The notes under the pieces were generated by a model, which was not told where the DNA came from, searched no databases, and saw only the letters and a program-made list of their open reading frames with translations. From Pseudoalteromonas luteoviolacea (GTDB lineage Bacteria; Pseudomonadota; Gammaproteobacteria; Enterobacterales; Alteromonadaceae), in NCBI RefSeq assembly GCF_001696455.1, contig NZ_MAUJ01000005.1:248001-312000 (forward strand): a stretch of 64,000 nucleotides of DNA. The letters run 5' to 3'. Shown here in pieces: positions 49,712-59,336 of the stretch. Within the stretch, counting starts at the first letter, position 1. Every line of letters begins with the position of its first letter. Both the position numbers and the translations under genes were made by a program.

Positions 49712-52264
49712 CTATTTATTGAGTGCTTTCTCTACTTCATTCGTTATCTCATCACTTAAGCGTAACGCTCTAAACAACTGAAATATATTCTCACTATGTG
49801 TGTAATTAAAATTTATCGGTTGCTTTGCCTGCTCATTCACACCAGCTATTTCTACAGCTAAATCTAACCAACCGTCTGGTGACAAAGCAACATCGCTCGA
49901 TAACTTCTCTATTTCTAAGTTTTCCAACAAACTGAACGCGGTATCTATACCCGCTTGATGTGATTTCAAAGCTTCCACAGATTCATTGTTCTCTATACGT
50001 AGTAACCCCACATCCATATTCGTTAATTTGCCATTCGTAATTGATATATCGCCCTGCTCAATGGTGACTGGCAACTGACCTGATACTCTCCCTTGAAGTT
50101 CAACACCGGCGCTTTTTCCCGCTTCAGAGATGAGCGCAAGATCCCAATTATGTGCTTCGATTGAGAAGCTTTGGTCGCCGCCAGACAAATTAATCTGCTG
50201 CGCCGTGATTTCCCCATCAAAAATTACCGCTCGAATATCATTTAAAGTCAGGCTTTTATCCTTTGACATTAACTTTGCTGACACATCTGTAAGCACAGCA
50301 CCAGAGCGTACCTCTGCGATATCAAGCGCGGTTTCTGACAGTACTAATTGTCCCTGCTCAAGCTTACCCACAATAGGTAAATTTATACCATTGAGATAGT
50401 GAGAGTCGTATAAAACTCCCCCCCCTTGTAAAGCTGCTTCAAATTGATAGCTTTGAGCTGACAAATCACCACTTAACTTTGCTGATATTAACCCCTCACT
50501 TAATTGCAGTTGAGGTGCCAACTGACTCACGATAGGCTGCAGGGCCATAAAACTCTGCTCCGGGACCTTCACAGATACCTCATTTAGCTCACCATCCAGA
50601 ATGTGGTCAATGCTAAATTCAAAGTCATCAAGATGCGCGACATGCTGAAGTTTAACTGTGTCTTGGATGCTGCCAAAGGTCGTCAATACGGTGTCACGAA
50701 AAGACAGCTGCGGATTGGCGATTAACCCTAAATGCATTTCCCCATCAACTTGGGCGGTAAATGCATTGTTTGTCACCGTTCCTGAGATAGAAGATGTTTG
50801 ATTAACATCTTTGCCGCGGATATCTTTCATCTTGAACGATCCAATATCCACTTCCGTATTGGCTGTTAACTCACCAAACTCACTAAGCCTTGCTTGAGCT
50901 TGTAGTAGGATGTACTTACCAGACAACGCTTGCAATTTATACCTTTGTCCACTGAATTGGGTCGTAAGGTCACTGATTTCTATAGGTAAATATTCGTGTT
51001 GACCAAATTTCTCAGGATGAAGCACTGACGTAGCTGTCACGCTGAGCTCAGTATTATCAAACTGTGTATCCTGTACGGTGACCTTACTGGCAATAACTTG
51101 AGAGTTAAGTTCGACGGTTAGCGATTGCAAGGGATCACCCACTAATTTGAAAGCCCCTTGACTCACTAGATCCTCAACCTGGAAGTTGTTAGGCAGTGCA
51201 AATAATGCATTACTGACTATCCAATCACCAGATATGGTTAACGTCTGTGGTTCGTAAAGGAAAGAAGATTGTAATGCGACTAGCCCCAGAGCCGCTGTGT
51301 GATGATTAACGCTGAGACGACCTTTAGCCATTCGATTATCAAACTTGAATACAGAAGACTGAATTTGAACAGTAGAATCGTTGCCCAAGTCTACAAACGT
51401 TATTTTGGGTAACGCAACTTCCGACTGACTCACTTCAACCTTTGGCCCAACTGCGACTTGCCATTGTTCACCAAATACACCTTCAGGCATACGCGACTGC
51501 ACATTGGCAAAATCGGCACAATTGGCTAAATCTACCATTATCGGTAATTCAGACAGGTTTAATTGACCTTGCTTGTCGTTTAGGTCCCATGTCCCAATTA
51601 TCTGGCCTTCTGCTAAAAACCCGATCGCGCATTGTGCATCTTTTTGATAACTTGCACCCAACTCAATATTGGTATCGTATTCAATCATTACCCCATCTGT
51701 CGTTAGGTTCAGGTTACCTGCAAGCTTCTCAACATCTTCCGGTAAATAGCCCTCAAAAGCTTTACCGTGCAGTGCCAGCTGAGCGATTACTTTATCTTTA
51801 TATATTTCTAATTGCGCAACCACATCGCCAGTAACTGCAAACTCGTTTAACCGCACCTCTGCAACTGATAATTTTAAACGCTTGTTCAACGTGGGTGAAT
51901 CAATATTCAATTGGACCACATTCAAAAGTGGTCGCCGCTCTGGGAGTGGTAAATCGAGTTTGTGCATCACATTGTTTTGAGTGCTGGGTTGTTGCATTTT
52001 ATGATCGACCTCTAAAACGCCAACTTTCAAATACTGTGGTGTGAGTGTAATGCCCTTACCAGTCACCAAAACGGCATCATTCTCAAAGCATACTTCATCA
52101 ACAGTTATCTCTTTAAACCCAGATAGTGACCAATCTAAGCAAGTGAGCTGCCCTTGAGGTAGATAGTACTGAGCAATCGCCAGGCTGAGTGGTACCCGAA
52201 AGGCAAGAGTAATAAAGACAGTGAGTAGCAAAGCCATCGCTACGAAGAAAAAGTTGCGGCGCAT
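49712..52264 (-). CDS. ydbH: YdbH-family AsmA-like intermembrane protein
   Basis: An 850-residue protein with an N-terminal TM helix (about 7-28), then a long periplasmic beta-rich region typical of the AsmA-like/bridge-like lipid transfer family (TamB, YhdP, YdbH). These span the periplasm and carry phospholipids to the outer membrane. E. coli YdbH is 879 residues. The C-terminal part (DIRAVIFDGEITAQQINL, GKLTNMDVGLLRI) is the conserved portion. First gene of ydbH-ynbE-ydbL. Confidence 0.9.
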   Translation of the reverse strand: MRRNFFFVAMALLLTVFITLAFRVPLSLAIAQYYLPQGQLTCLDWSLSGFKEITVDEVCFENDAVLVTGKGITLTPQYLKVGVLEVDHKMQQPSTQNNVMHKLDLPLPERRPLLNVVQLNIDSPTLNKRLKLSVAEVRLNEFAVTGDVVAQLEIYKDKVIAQLALHGKAFEGYLPEDVEKLAGNLNLTTDGVMIEYDTNIELGASYQKDAQCAIGFLAEGQIIGTWDLNDKQGQLNLSELPIMVDLANCADFANVQSRMPEGVFGEQWQVAVGPKVEVSQSEVALPKITFVDLGNDSTVQIQSSVFKFDNRMAKGRLSVNHHTAALGLVALQSSFLYEPQTLTISGDWIVSNALFALPNNFQVEDLVSQGAFKLVGDPLQSLTVELNSQVIASKVTVQDTQFDNTELSVTATSVLHPEKFGQHEYLPIEISDLTTQFSGQRYKLQALSGKYILLQAQARLSEFGELTANTEVDIGSFKMKDIRGKDVNQTSSISGTVTNNAFTAQVDGEMHLGLIANPQLSFRDTVLTTFGSIQDTVKLQHVAHLDDFEFSIDHILDGELNEVSVKVPEQSFMALQPIVSQLAPQLQLSEGLISAKLSGDLSAQSYQFEAALQGGGVLYDSHYLNGINLPIVGKLEQGQLVLSETALDIAEVRSGAVLTDVSAKLMSKDKSLTLNDIRAVIFDGEITAQQINLSGGDQSFSIEAHNWDLALISEAGKSAGVELQGRVSGQLPVTIEQGDISITNGKLTNMDVGLLRIENNESVEALKSHQAGIDTAFSLLENLEIEKLSSDVALSPDGWLDLAVEIAGVNEQAKQPINFNYTHSENIFQLFRALRLSDEITNEVEKALNK

Positions 52265-52778
52265 TCGTTCCTAGATAATTTGGCGACTTAAGGCTGTTAG
52301 TTTAAGCCATCATTGCGGCAATGTAATGTAGAACTAAGTAAGAAGTTGTAAAATCGAATGCAGCGAAGATCTGTAAGCCACTTAAAGATCTTCGTTTTAT
52401 TTAATAAGGTCACAATGAAGTCGCTAATTTAGCCCCATTTTAATCAGCCACCTCAAATTATTGAGAGCAACATGTAAGCCCCATACCTGACATGAATAAC
52501 AGGCGCTGTTAATTTATACAACACACTATTTTAAAGTATATGAATCAGCACCCTTTAAATTCATATAAGCTAAAAAGTGACTATTAAATAGTTGAACTTT
52601 TTTATCAGAAATAAAGGAAATTAATTATTTTACATGCAACTTTAAAATGACCTACCTATCAACGAAAACTAAAAAGCCGCAAAGCGGCCTAAGATAGGTA
52701 TAGCGATACTACAAGCTAAATCGAGGTAGCTGATATTGTAAGCTCATGATTAGCTCACTCCAATCAGCTATAAATAGA
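52265..52778. other. AT-rich non-coding stretch between ydbH and a small secreted protein gene
   Basis: About 510 bp. It must hold the ydbH promoter (minus strand). No reading frame of interest was seen. A hairpin at 52653-52700 ends the neighbouring gene at 52779. The rest is AT-rich without recognised elements. Confidence 0.5.
52653..52700 (-). terminator. Terminator after the small secreted protein gene, nested hairpin
   Basis: Inner stem GCCGC / GCGGC with AAA loop (52676-52688), followed on the minus strand by a T-tract (A-run at 52671-52675). An outer 8-bp arm TACCTATC / GATAGGTA (52653-52660, 52693-52700) encloses it. Confidence 0.7.
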
Positions 52779-53096
52779 TTAATGATTGTAGCTCATTATC
52801 ATCACTTTTTTGTATTTTGGATGATGATTAGGGTCAATATTTGTAGTCCAACGTACCCACATCTCTGAAGCGCCTGATGCCTTTGCAGCCAATGCGATAG
52901 ACATCATGGCTTGCGTCTTTGGATTATCAGCTTTGCCAAGGCTCAACCACTCATTCACCCCTTCAACTTGAATTAAGACATCACCATCACTATTGGCGAG
53001 TACTGCCGAAATTTTACTATTAAACCTTTCTGGAGACGCAGCAAAAGATGAAAACGAGATAAACGCCATGAGCGCACTGATCAAAAAAAACTTCAT
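52779..53096 (-). CDS. Small secreted protein of unknown function
   Basis: A 105-residue protein with a clear signal peptide (MKFFLISALMAFISFSSFA). The mature part is about 86 residues with KISAVLANSDGDVLIQVEG, a short helix rich in Ala and the C-terminal EMWVRWTTNIDPNHHPKYKK. I do not recognise the family; no Cys, so no disulfides. ATG 53096 begins the signal peptide; the frame runs 10 codons further up. Ends in a nested hairpin. Confidence 0.7.
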   Translation of the reverse strand: MKFFLISALMAFISFSSFAASPERFNSKISAVLANSDGDVLIQVEGVNEWLSLGKADNPKTQAMMSIALAAKASGASEMWVRWTTNIDPNHHPKYKKVMIMSYNH

Positions 53097-53568
53097 AAAT
53101 TTAAAACCTGAATTAACCAAAACCAATTTAACATAAAGCCAATGCTAAAAACCTTAGATATAATATATTAAACTAGCCTACTAGAGAATATACCCTTCTA
53201 AATTTTAATGTTTTTGTTTCGATTATTTATAACGAATTTTAACATCAAAAATACATATTTTTTATTATTAGTTCCATTAGCTACCTTCGATTTAAGCGAC
53301 AATACACTTTTTGAACCTGACAGGTTTGGCACTAAAACGAATTTCCCTTGCAGCTGTGAACTGATGAACCCACTTCGCTTCACTCTTATCGTCGATTTCA
53401 CCACCTAGAGGTCGTTTTTCTCTAAATAATAAAAAAGGCCACCGAAGTGACCTTTTCAATAATCTAGTTGAGGCAGCGCAGACTAATTCGTCCTGACGCT
53501 GCACCCCGGTGCGTTATGCAGTCACTTTCTTCCTTGAAAAGCGTTCGAAACTTCGTTTCGGTTCAGTC
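53097..53568. other. Non-coding stretch with a possible gene remnant
   Basis: About 470 bp between the small secreted protein gene and purL. Several short frames overlap at 53208-53504 on both strands; none has a ribosome binding site. A minus-strand frame has KWVHQFTAAREIRFSAKPVR, of a type I associate with dispersed sequence in this genus. It holds the purL terminator at 53433. Confidence 0.4.
53433..53456 (-). terminator. Probable purL terminator
   Basis: Stem AAAAGGCCAC / GTGACCTTTT with one mismatch and a CGAA (minus: TTCG) tetraloop, followed on the minus strand by T-tract. It lies about 110 bp after the purL stop. A second hairpin GCAGCG / CGCTGC sits in between. Confidence 0.75.
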
Positions 53569-56500
53569 TCACCCAACGTTCTTACGGGCGTTACGGAACA
53601 TGCGCATCCAAGGGCTATCCTCTTTCCATTCATCTGGGTGCCAAGAGTTAGCAACTGCGCGGAATACACGCTCTGGGTGTGGCATCATAACTGTTGCACG
53701 ACCATCCGTTGATGTAATACCAGTAATCCCCTCTGGTGAACCATTCGGGTTGTTCGGGTATTGTGTCGTTGGCTGACCAAAGTTATCAACGTACTGGACC
53801 GCGACCGTGCCAGACTCAAGCGCCGCTTTCACTGCCGCGTCATTTGCAAACTCAGCATGACCTTCACCGTGAGATACTGCGATTGGCATACGAGAGCCAG
53901 CCATACCTTGGAAGAAGACTGACGGGCTTTCTTGTACTTCAACAAGGCTGAAACGCGCTTCAAAACGCTCTGACTTGTTGGTTACAAAACGAGGCCAGTG
54001 TTCAGTACCAGGGATAAGTTCTTTCAATGTTGATAACATCTGACAACCGTTACACACACCTAAGCTGAACGTGTCTTGACGCTCAAAGAATGTTTGGAAC
54101 TGGTCGCGTGCCATGTCATTGAATAGAATTGACTTAGCCCAACCTTCACCAGCACCTAGTACGTCACCGTAAGAGAAACCACCACATGCTACAAGGCCTT
54201 TGAACTCTTCTAGCGTTAGGCGACCTTCAAGGATGTCACTCATGTGTACATCTACTGCTGCAAAGCCTGCACGGTTAAATGCTGCTGCCATTTCAACGTG
54301 TGAGTTTACGCCTTGCTCACGTAAGATTGCCATCTTAGGCTTAGCACCCGTTGCAATATAAGGTGCAGCTACGTCTTCGTTTAGGTCGAAGCTTAGTTTT
54401 ACGTTAAGACCAGGGTCTTTTTCGTCAAATTTGGCATCAAACTCTTGCTTAGCACACTCAGGGTTATCACGAAGTGCTTGCATCTTATAAGTTGTTTCAG
54501 CCCAAATAGTACGTAGCTCAGTACGTGTATTCGCAAGTACAGCTTCGCCACCACGGTTGAAGATTACTTTGTCTTCAGTGTTTAGTGCACCGATAGTGTG
54601 GCTAATTGCCGCAAGGCCGTTGTCAGCTAAAATAGCTTCAACTGCTGCGAGGTCGTCGTTACGAACCTGAATGACCGCACCTAGCTCTTCGTTGTAAAGT
54701 GCTTCGATGTCAGAACCTGTTAGGCTATCAAGATTTACAGTTACACCTGTGCGACCTGCAAAAGCCATTTCAGCAACGGTTGTGAATAAACCACCATCTG
54801 AACGGTCGTGGTAAGCAAGTAACTTCTCATCAGCGACTAGCGCCTGCATTGCGTTGTAGAAGCCTTTTAGTAACTCAGGGCTATCAACATCTGGCGTTTT
54901 ATCACCAAGCTGCTTGTATACCTGCGCAAGACTTGATGCCCCCATGCGGTTTTGACCTGCACCTAAGTCAACTAAAATTAGGCTTGAGTCGCCCTTTTCA
55001 GTGCGAAGCTGAGGCGTGACCGTTTTACGGATGTCTTCTACACGGCCAAATGCAGTGATAACAAGAGAAAGTGGCGCAGTAACTTCTTTGTTTTCACCAT
55101 TTTCTTCCCACTTCGTCTTCATTGACATCGAGTCTTTACCAACTGGGATAGTCAGACCAAGTGCAGGACATAACTCTTCACCAACCGCTTTAACGGCTTC
55201 GTAAAGACCGGCATCTTCACCCGGGTGACCCGCAGCTGCCATCCAGTTTGCAGATAGCTTGATATTCTCAAGGCCACCAATGTTTGCGCCAGCGATGTTC
55301 GTTAGCGCTTCTGCAACTGCTAAACGTGCTGATGCACCGTAGTTTAAAAGTGCCGCGGGGGTGCGCTCACCCATTGACATGGCTTCACCGTGGTAAGTAT
55401 CAAACGCGGCTGCCGTTACAGCACAGTTTGCCACTGGTACCTGCCAAGGACCAACCATTTGGTCACGTGCTACTAAGCCTGTTACCGTGCGGTCACCAAT
55501 CGTGATAAGGAATGTTTTCTCAGCGATAGTCGGTAAACGAAGTAAACGCTTAGCGGCTTCCTCTACGTCGATGCTATCTGTTTTAAGTGCTTCACCTTCA
55601 ACTTGCTTTGACTCAACGTCACGGTGCATCTTAGGTGCTTTGCCAAGTAATACTTCAAGCGGCAGATCTACCGGGTTATTGTCGAAGTGGCTGTCCGCAA
55701 CCGTTAAGTGACGCTCTTCTGTTGCTTCACCGATCACGGCGTACTGCGCGCGCTCACGCTTACAGATCTCTTCAAAACGGTCAAAGTCTTCAGCTGCTAC
55801 AGCAAGTACGTAACGCTCTTGTGATTCGTTACACCAGATCTCATGTGGTGCCATGCCCGGCTCATCGTTCGGGATGTTACGTAGTTGGAATTTACCGCCA
55901 CGACCACCATCGTCTACCAGCTCAGGGAATGCGTTTGAAAGACCACCCGCGCCCACATCGTGGATAAATGCGATTGGGTTTTCGTCACCTAGCTGCCAAC
56001 ACTTGTCGATAACTTCCTGACAACGACGTTCCATCTCTGGGTTTTCACGCTGTACAGAAGCAAAGTCTAGGTCTTCGTTTGACTGACCTGATGCCATTGA
56101 TGACGCAGCACCACCACCAAGACCAATGTTCATCGCAGGACCACCTAGAGCGACTAGCTTAGCACCTACTGGGATTTCACCTTTTTGAACATGCTCAGTA
56201 CGGATGTTACCAAGACCACCTGCCAGCATAATTGGCTTGTGGTAACCACGAACTTCTTCACCGTTGTGGCTGTTCACTTTTTCTTCGTAAGTACGGAAGT
56301 AACCTAGTAGGTTAGGACGACCAAATTCGTTGTTGAACGCCGCACCACCTAGAGGGCCATCGATCATAATATCTAGTGCATTAACGATACGGCCAGGTTT
56401 GCCGAAGTTTGTTTCCCACGGCTGCTCAAAACCAGGAATGCGAAGGTTCGATACGGTAAAACCAACTAGGCCTGCTTTTGGCTTAGAACCGCGACCTGTT

Positions 56501-57453
56501 GCGCCTTCGTCACGAATTTCACCACCAGAGCCTGTCGATGCACCAGAGAATGGCGCTATCGCAGTCGGGTGGTTGTGTGTCTCAACCTTCATCAAGATTT
56601 CGATGTTCTCTTGATTGTAGCTGTACTCACCTTCTTTATTCGGGAAGAAACGACCCGCTTCAGACCCCTTCATCACAGCTGCATTATCTTTGTATGCAGA
56701 CAGTACGTTTTCCGGGTGCGTTTCATAGGTATTTTTAATCATTTTGAACAGCGATTTAGGCTGCTGTTCACCGTCGATTGTCCAATCGGCGTTGAAAATC
56801 TTGTGACGACAGTGCTCAGAGTTCGCCTGTGCGAACATAAATAGCTCGATGTCGTTCGGGTTACGGCCTAGCTTTTGAAAGTTCTCAACTAGGTAGTCGA
56901 TTTCGTCATCCGCGAGTGCAAAACCTTGCTCTACGTTTGCCGTTGCAAGCGCTTCACGGCCACCGCCTAGAATGTCTACTGATGACATTGGACGAGGCTC
57001 TTCAACACGGAATAATTGACCCGCATCTTCTAATTGGCTGTGTACAGACTCAGTCATACGATCATGAAGTAGCTTAGACACGTCATTCAGTTGCGCAGCA
57101 CTTAGGTCGCCTTCAACATAATAAGCGATACCACGCTCAACACGGTGTACCTTATTAAGACCACAGTTGTTAGCGATATCGGTCGCTTTTGATGCCCATG
57201 GTGAAATAGTACCGAGGCGAGGAGTCACTAATACCAGTGCGCCCTCTGGCGTATGCTCAACAGCAGTTGGCCCATACTTTAACAGCTTGCTCAGTTTATC
57301 TAACTCTGCGTCTGTCAGTTCAGCAGTTAAGTCAGCAAAATGCATGAACTCTGCATAAACACCAGTAACAGGTAATTCTGCATCCGCGCAGCTTTTAAGT
57401 ATCTTTTGGACTTTAAAATCAGAAAGTGCAGGTGCACCACGTAGGATTAACAT
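53569..57453 (-). CDS. purL: Phosphoribosylformylglycinamidine synthase
   Basis: Large single-chain purine enzyme (FGAM synthase), 1294 residues (E. coli 1295). N-terminal domain, then two FGAM synthetase halves with ANSEHCRHKIF, VETHNHPTAIAPFSGA and VGKDSMSMKT, and a C-terminal glutaminase domain with the nucleophile Cys in LGVCNGCQML and His/Glu in SHGEGHAEF. Divergent from mltF, as in E. coli. A -10/-35 pair is seen at 57500-57528. Confidence 0.97.
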   Translation of the reverse strand: MLILRGAPALSDFKVQKILKSCADAELPVTGVYAEFMHFADLTAELTDAELDKLSKLLKYGPTAVEHTPEGALVLVTPRLGTISPWASKATDIANNCGLNKVHRVERGIAYYVEGDLSAAQLNDVSKLLHDRMTESVHSQLEDAGQLFRVEEPRPMSSVDILGGGREALATANVEQGFALADDEIDYLVENFQKLGRNPNDIELFMFAQANSEHCRHKIFNADWTIDGEQQPKSLFKMIKNTYETHPENVLSAYKDNAAVMKGSEAGRFFPNKEGEYSYNQENIEILMKVETHNHPTAIAPFSGASTGSGGEIRDEGATGRGSKPKAGLVGFTVSNLRIPGFEQPWETNFGKPGRIVNALDIMIDGPLGGAAFNNEFGRPNLLGYFRTYEEKVNSHNGEEVRGYHKPIMLAGGLGNIRTEHVQKGEIPVGAKLVALGGPAMNIGLGGGAASSMASGQSNEDLDFASVQRENPEMERRCQEVIDKCWQLGDENPIAFIHDVGAGGLSNAFPELVDDGGRGGKFQLRNIPNDEPGMAPHEIWCNESQERYVLAVAAEDFDRFEEICKRERAQYAVIGEATEERHLTVADSHFDNNPVDLPLEVLLGKAPKMHRDVESKQVEGEALKTDSIDVEEAAKRLLRLPTIAEKTFLITIGDRTVTGLVARDQMVGPWQVPVANCAVTAAAFDTYHGEAMSMGERTPAALLNYGASARLAVAEALTNIAGANIGGLENIKLSANWMAAAGHPGEDAGLYEAVKAVGEELCPALGLTIPVGKDSMSMKTKWEENGENKEVTAPLSLVITAFGRVEDIRKTVTPQLRTEKGDSSLILVDLGAGQNRMGASSLAQVYKQLGDKTPDVDSPELLKGFYNAMQALVADEKLLAYHDRSDGGLFTTVAEMAFAGRTGVTVNLDSLTGSDIEALYNEELGAVIQVRNDDLAAVEAILADNGLAAISHTIGALNTEDKVIFNRGGEAVLANTRTELRTIWAETTYKMQALRDNPECAKQEFDAKFDEKDPGLNVKLSFDLNEDVAAPYIATGAKPKMAILREQGVNSHVEMAAAFNRAGFAAVDVHMSDILEGRLTLEEFKGLVACGGFSYGDVLGAGEGWAKSILFNDMARDQFQTFFERQDTFSLGVCNGCQMLSTLKELIPGTEHWPRFVTNKSERFEARFSLVEVQESPSVFFQGMAGSRMPIAVSHGEGHAEFANDAAVKAALESGTVAVQYVDNFGQPTTQYPNNPNGSPEGITGITSTDGRATVMMPHPERVFRAVANSWHPDEWKEDSPWMRMFRNARKNVG

Positions 57454-57499
57454 AGATATTTCATCCGGGGTTAAGGATTGAACGATATTTTGGGCCGCT

Positions 57500-57528
57500 A
57501 TTATAGTCGAATTGACGCACAGATTTAA
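57500..57528 (-). promoter_or_regulatory. Candidate purL promoter
   Basis: On the minus strand a consensus -10 TATAAT (57505-57500) lies 17 bp from a -35-like TTAAAT (57528-57523), about 47 bp before the start codon. No clear PurR palindrome was found. Confidence 0.45.
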
Positions 57529-57696
57529 CTCAAAATTGTCATTTATCGAAAAAAACCCACTTCACAAATTTCCATATAACTGCGAGCATACAATTGAGAG
57601 GATGCATTTTGGTCTTTACCTTTTGTTTTTTAACTTCTAACGAGATAGCTTACAAAGGCATTTAAGGACTCAGAAATAAACAGAATCAGGGTGGGT

Positions 57697-59079
57697 ATGG
57701 TAATTTTTAGGTTCATTAACTTAGTTACGTTTTGCTTGTTAAGCATTTTACTCGGTGGTTGCGACAAAACGCCCCCTAATCAATTACAACAAGTAAAAGC
57801 AAGTAATACGCTTAAAGTGGGCATGTTAGTAGGTCCAGCAACTTATTACCAAGGCCATAGTGATGAAGAAGGGTTTGAATTTGAGTTGGCAGGTGCGTTT
57901 GCTCAAGAGCTAGGCGTAAAATTAGAAGTCATTCCTTTTTTCAATTTAGAAAAGCTTTTCGAGAACTTGGCTCGAGGCCAAATAGATATCGTCGCCTCAG
58001 GAATAAGCTTTCACCCAAGTCGCGATGAAGCCTTTCGCTTCGGCCCTTATTATCGCGAAATAAGCCAAAAGCTGGTCTACAAACAAGGCAGACAAAGGCC
58101 TAGACACTATGGTCAACTTGAAGCGCCTGTGACTGTACTTGCAAACAGTCATCATTTGTTATCCCTACAAGAAGCGAAAGTAGAGAACCCTAACTTAAAG
58201 TGGCAGACAACCACCCTACTCGATCAGGAAGAACTCCTATTGGGTATTCTCAATGAAGAGATTGATTATACAATCGTAGACTCACATTCCTTGGCACTCT
58301 TCAGACGCTACCATCCCAATCTAAGCATCGCGTTTTCAGTTACACAATCAGATCCTATTGCTTGGGTCATGAAGCGCCAAGCTGACGACTCCCTGTACGC
58401 TTTGCTGATGCCTTTTTTTGCGACAATGCAAAACAATGGTCAGTTAGCCACCTTAGAAGAAAAATATTTCGGCCATGTAACCCGCTTTAATTATGTCAAT
58501 ACCGTCGCTTTTGTTGAAGCGAGCAAACAAACCTTACCCAAATATGCCGAGTGGTTTATGACATACGCAAAGCAATATGACTTAGATTGGCGACTACTTG
58601 CAGCACTCAGTTACCAAGAATCAATGTGGAACCCCAGAGCCAAGTCGCCAACTGGCGTGCGAGGCATTATGATGCTCACGCAAAGTACCGCCAAAAGTGT
58701 CGGCGTTAAACACAGATTAAAGCCCGAGCAAAATATTCGTGGTGGTGCCCGCTATCTTGCCAATTTAATCTCTCGTGTTCCCGATGGCGTCAGTAACCCA
58801 GATAGAACTTGGTTGGCACTAGCTGCGTATAACGTAGGTATGGGGCATGTGCGTGATGCACTGAAATTAACGGTACAACAAGGGGGCGATCCAAACAGCT
58901 GGGCTGATGTTAAAAAACGACTACCACTGTTGACAAAAAAGCGCTACTATCGAAGCACAAGATATGGATATGCGCGTGGCGATGTTGCGGTACATTACGT
59001 TGATAACATACGTCGCTACTTTGACGCTCTGGTCTGGTTAGACGAAAACGGGGCGCTACCTTTCAGTTCCGGCGAATAA
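57697..59079 (+). CDS. mltF: Membrane-bound lytic transglycosylase F
   Basis: 460 residues. A lipoprotein-type signal (LLSILLGGC, Cys about residue 22) anchors it to the outer membrane. The first half is a periplasmic solute-binding-like domain (KVGMLVGPATYYQ, GQIDIVASGISFHPSRDEAFRFG) acting as regulator; the second half is the SLT domain with catalytic Glu in AALSYQESMWNPRAKSPTGV and GIMMLTQSTAKSVGV. It cleaves glycan strands to 1,6-anhydro ends. ATG 57697 has AGGG upstream; GTG 57691 is an alternative. Confidence 0.93.
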   Translation: MVIFRFINLVTFCLLSILLGGCDKTPPNQLQQVKASNTLKVGMLVGPATYYQGHSDEEGFEFELAGAFAQELGVKLEVIPFFNLEKLFENLARGQIDIVASGISFHPSRDEAFRFGPYYREISQKLVYKQGRQRPRHYGQLEAPVTVLANSHHLLSLQEAKVENPNLKWQTTTLLDQEELLLGILNEEIDYTIVDSHSLALFRRYHPNLSIAFSVTQSDPIAWVMKRQADDSLYALLMPFFATMQNNGQLATLEEKYFGHVTRFNYVNTVAFVEASKQTLPKYAEWFMTYAKQYDLDWRLLAALSYQESMWNPRAKSPTGVRGIMMLTQSTAKSVGVKHRLKPEQNIRGGARYLANLISRVPDGVSNPDRTWLALAAYNVGMGHVRDALKLTVQQGGDPNSWADVKKRLPLLTKKRYYRSTRYGYARGDVAVHYVDNIRRYFDALVWLDENGALPFSSGE

Positions 59080-59171
59080 ATTGCATCCCAGCATCATTGT
59101 CATAAGCCTGTCACAATAAGCAGGTATTTCTGTCACGCGTAAGTTTTTTCTCTCTCACAAAGGAGGTTCTG

Positions 59172-59336
59172 ATGCTTAGAAGACGTCGAACTCATCAATT
59201 TAAACGCAACACTCGCAACACCAACCCGAATCGTCGCCGAGTTATGCTTAAAAACATCCACAAGAAAATTCTATTGCGCCGCCGTATATATTCACTACTT
59301 CAGCTTGCGGCAGACACCAAAGCGGCTCAACCTTGA
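59172..59336 (+). CDS. Tiny Arg-rich basic protein, unknown
   Basis: A 54-residue frame, MLRRRRTHQFKRN..., with 14 Arg and several Lys, His and Asn, and only short hydrophobic stretches (IYSLLQLAAD). The ATG has AAAGGAGG 6 nt upstream, the best Shine-Dalgarno in this part of the window. The product is so basic that nucleic-acid binding, for example ribosome or RNA association, is plausible, but I recognise no family. The stop overlaps the end of convergent tadA by 10 bp. Confidence 0.6.
   Translation: MLRRRRTHQFKRNTRNTNPNRRRVMLKNIHKKILLRRRIYSLLQLAADTKAAQP

Noticed and set aside
51442..51834. 130-residue plus-strand frame within ydbH
   Set aside because: Antisense shadow with no start signal; ydbH frame is continuous through it.
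53208..53504. Overlapping short frames on both strands
   Set aside because: No ribosome binding sites, AT-rich, and they overlap one another; reported only as a possible remnant.
57454..57690. PurR operator upstream of purL
   Set aside because: No palindrome close to ACGCAAACGTTTGCGT was seen.
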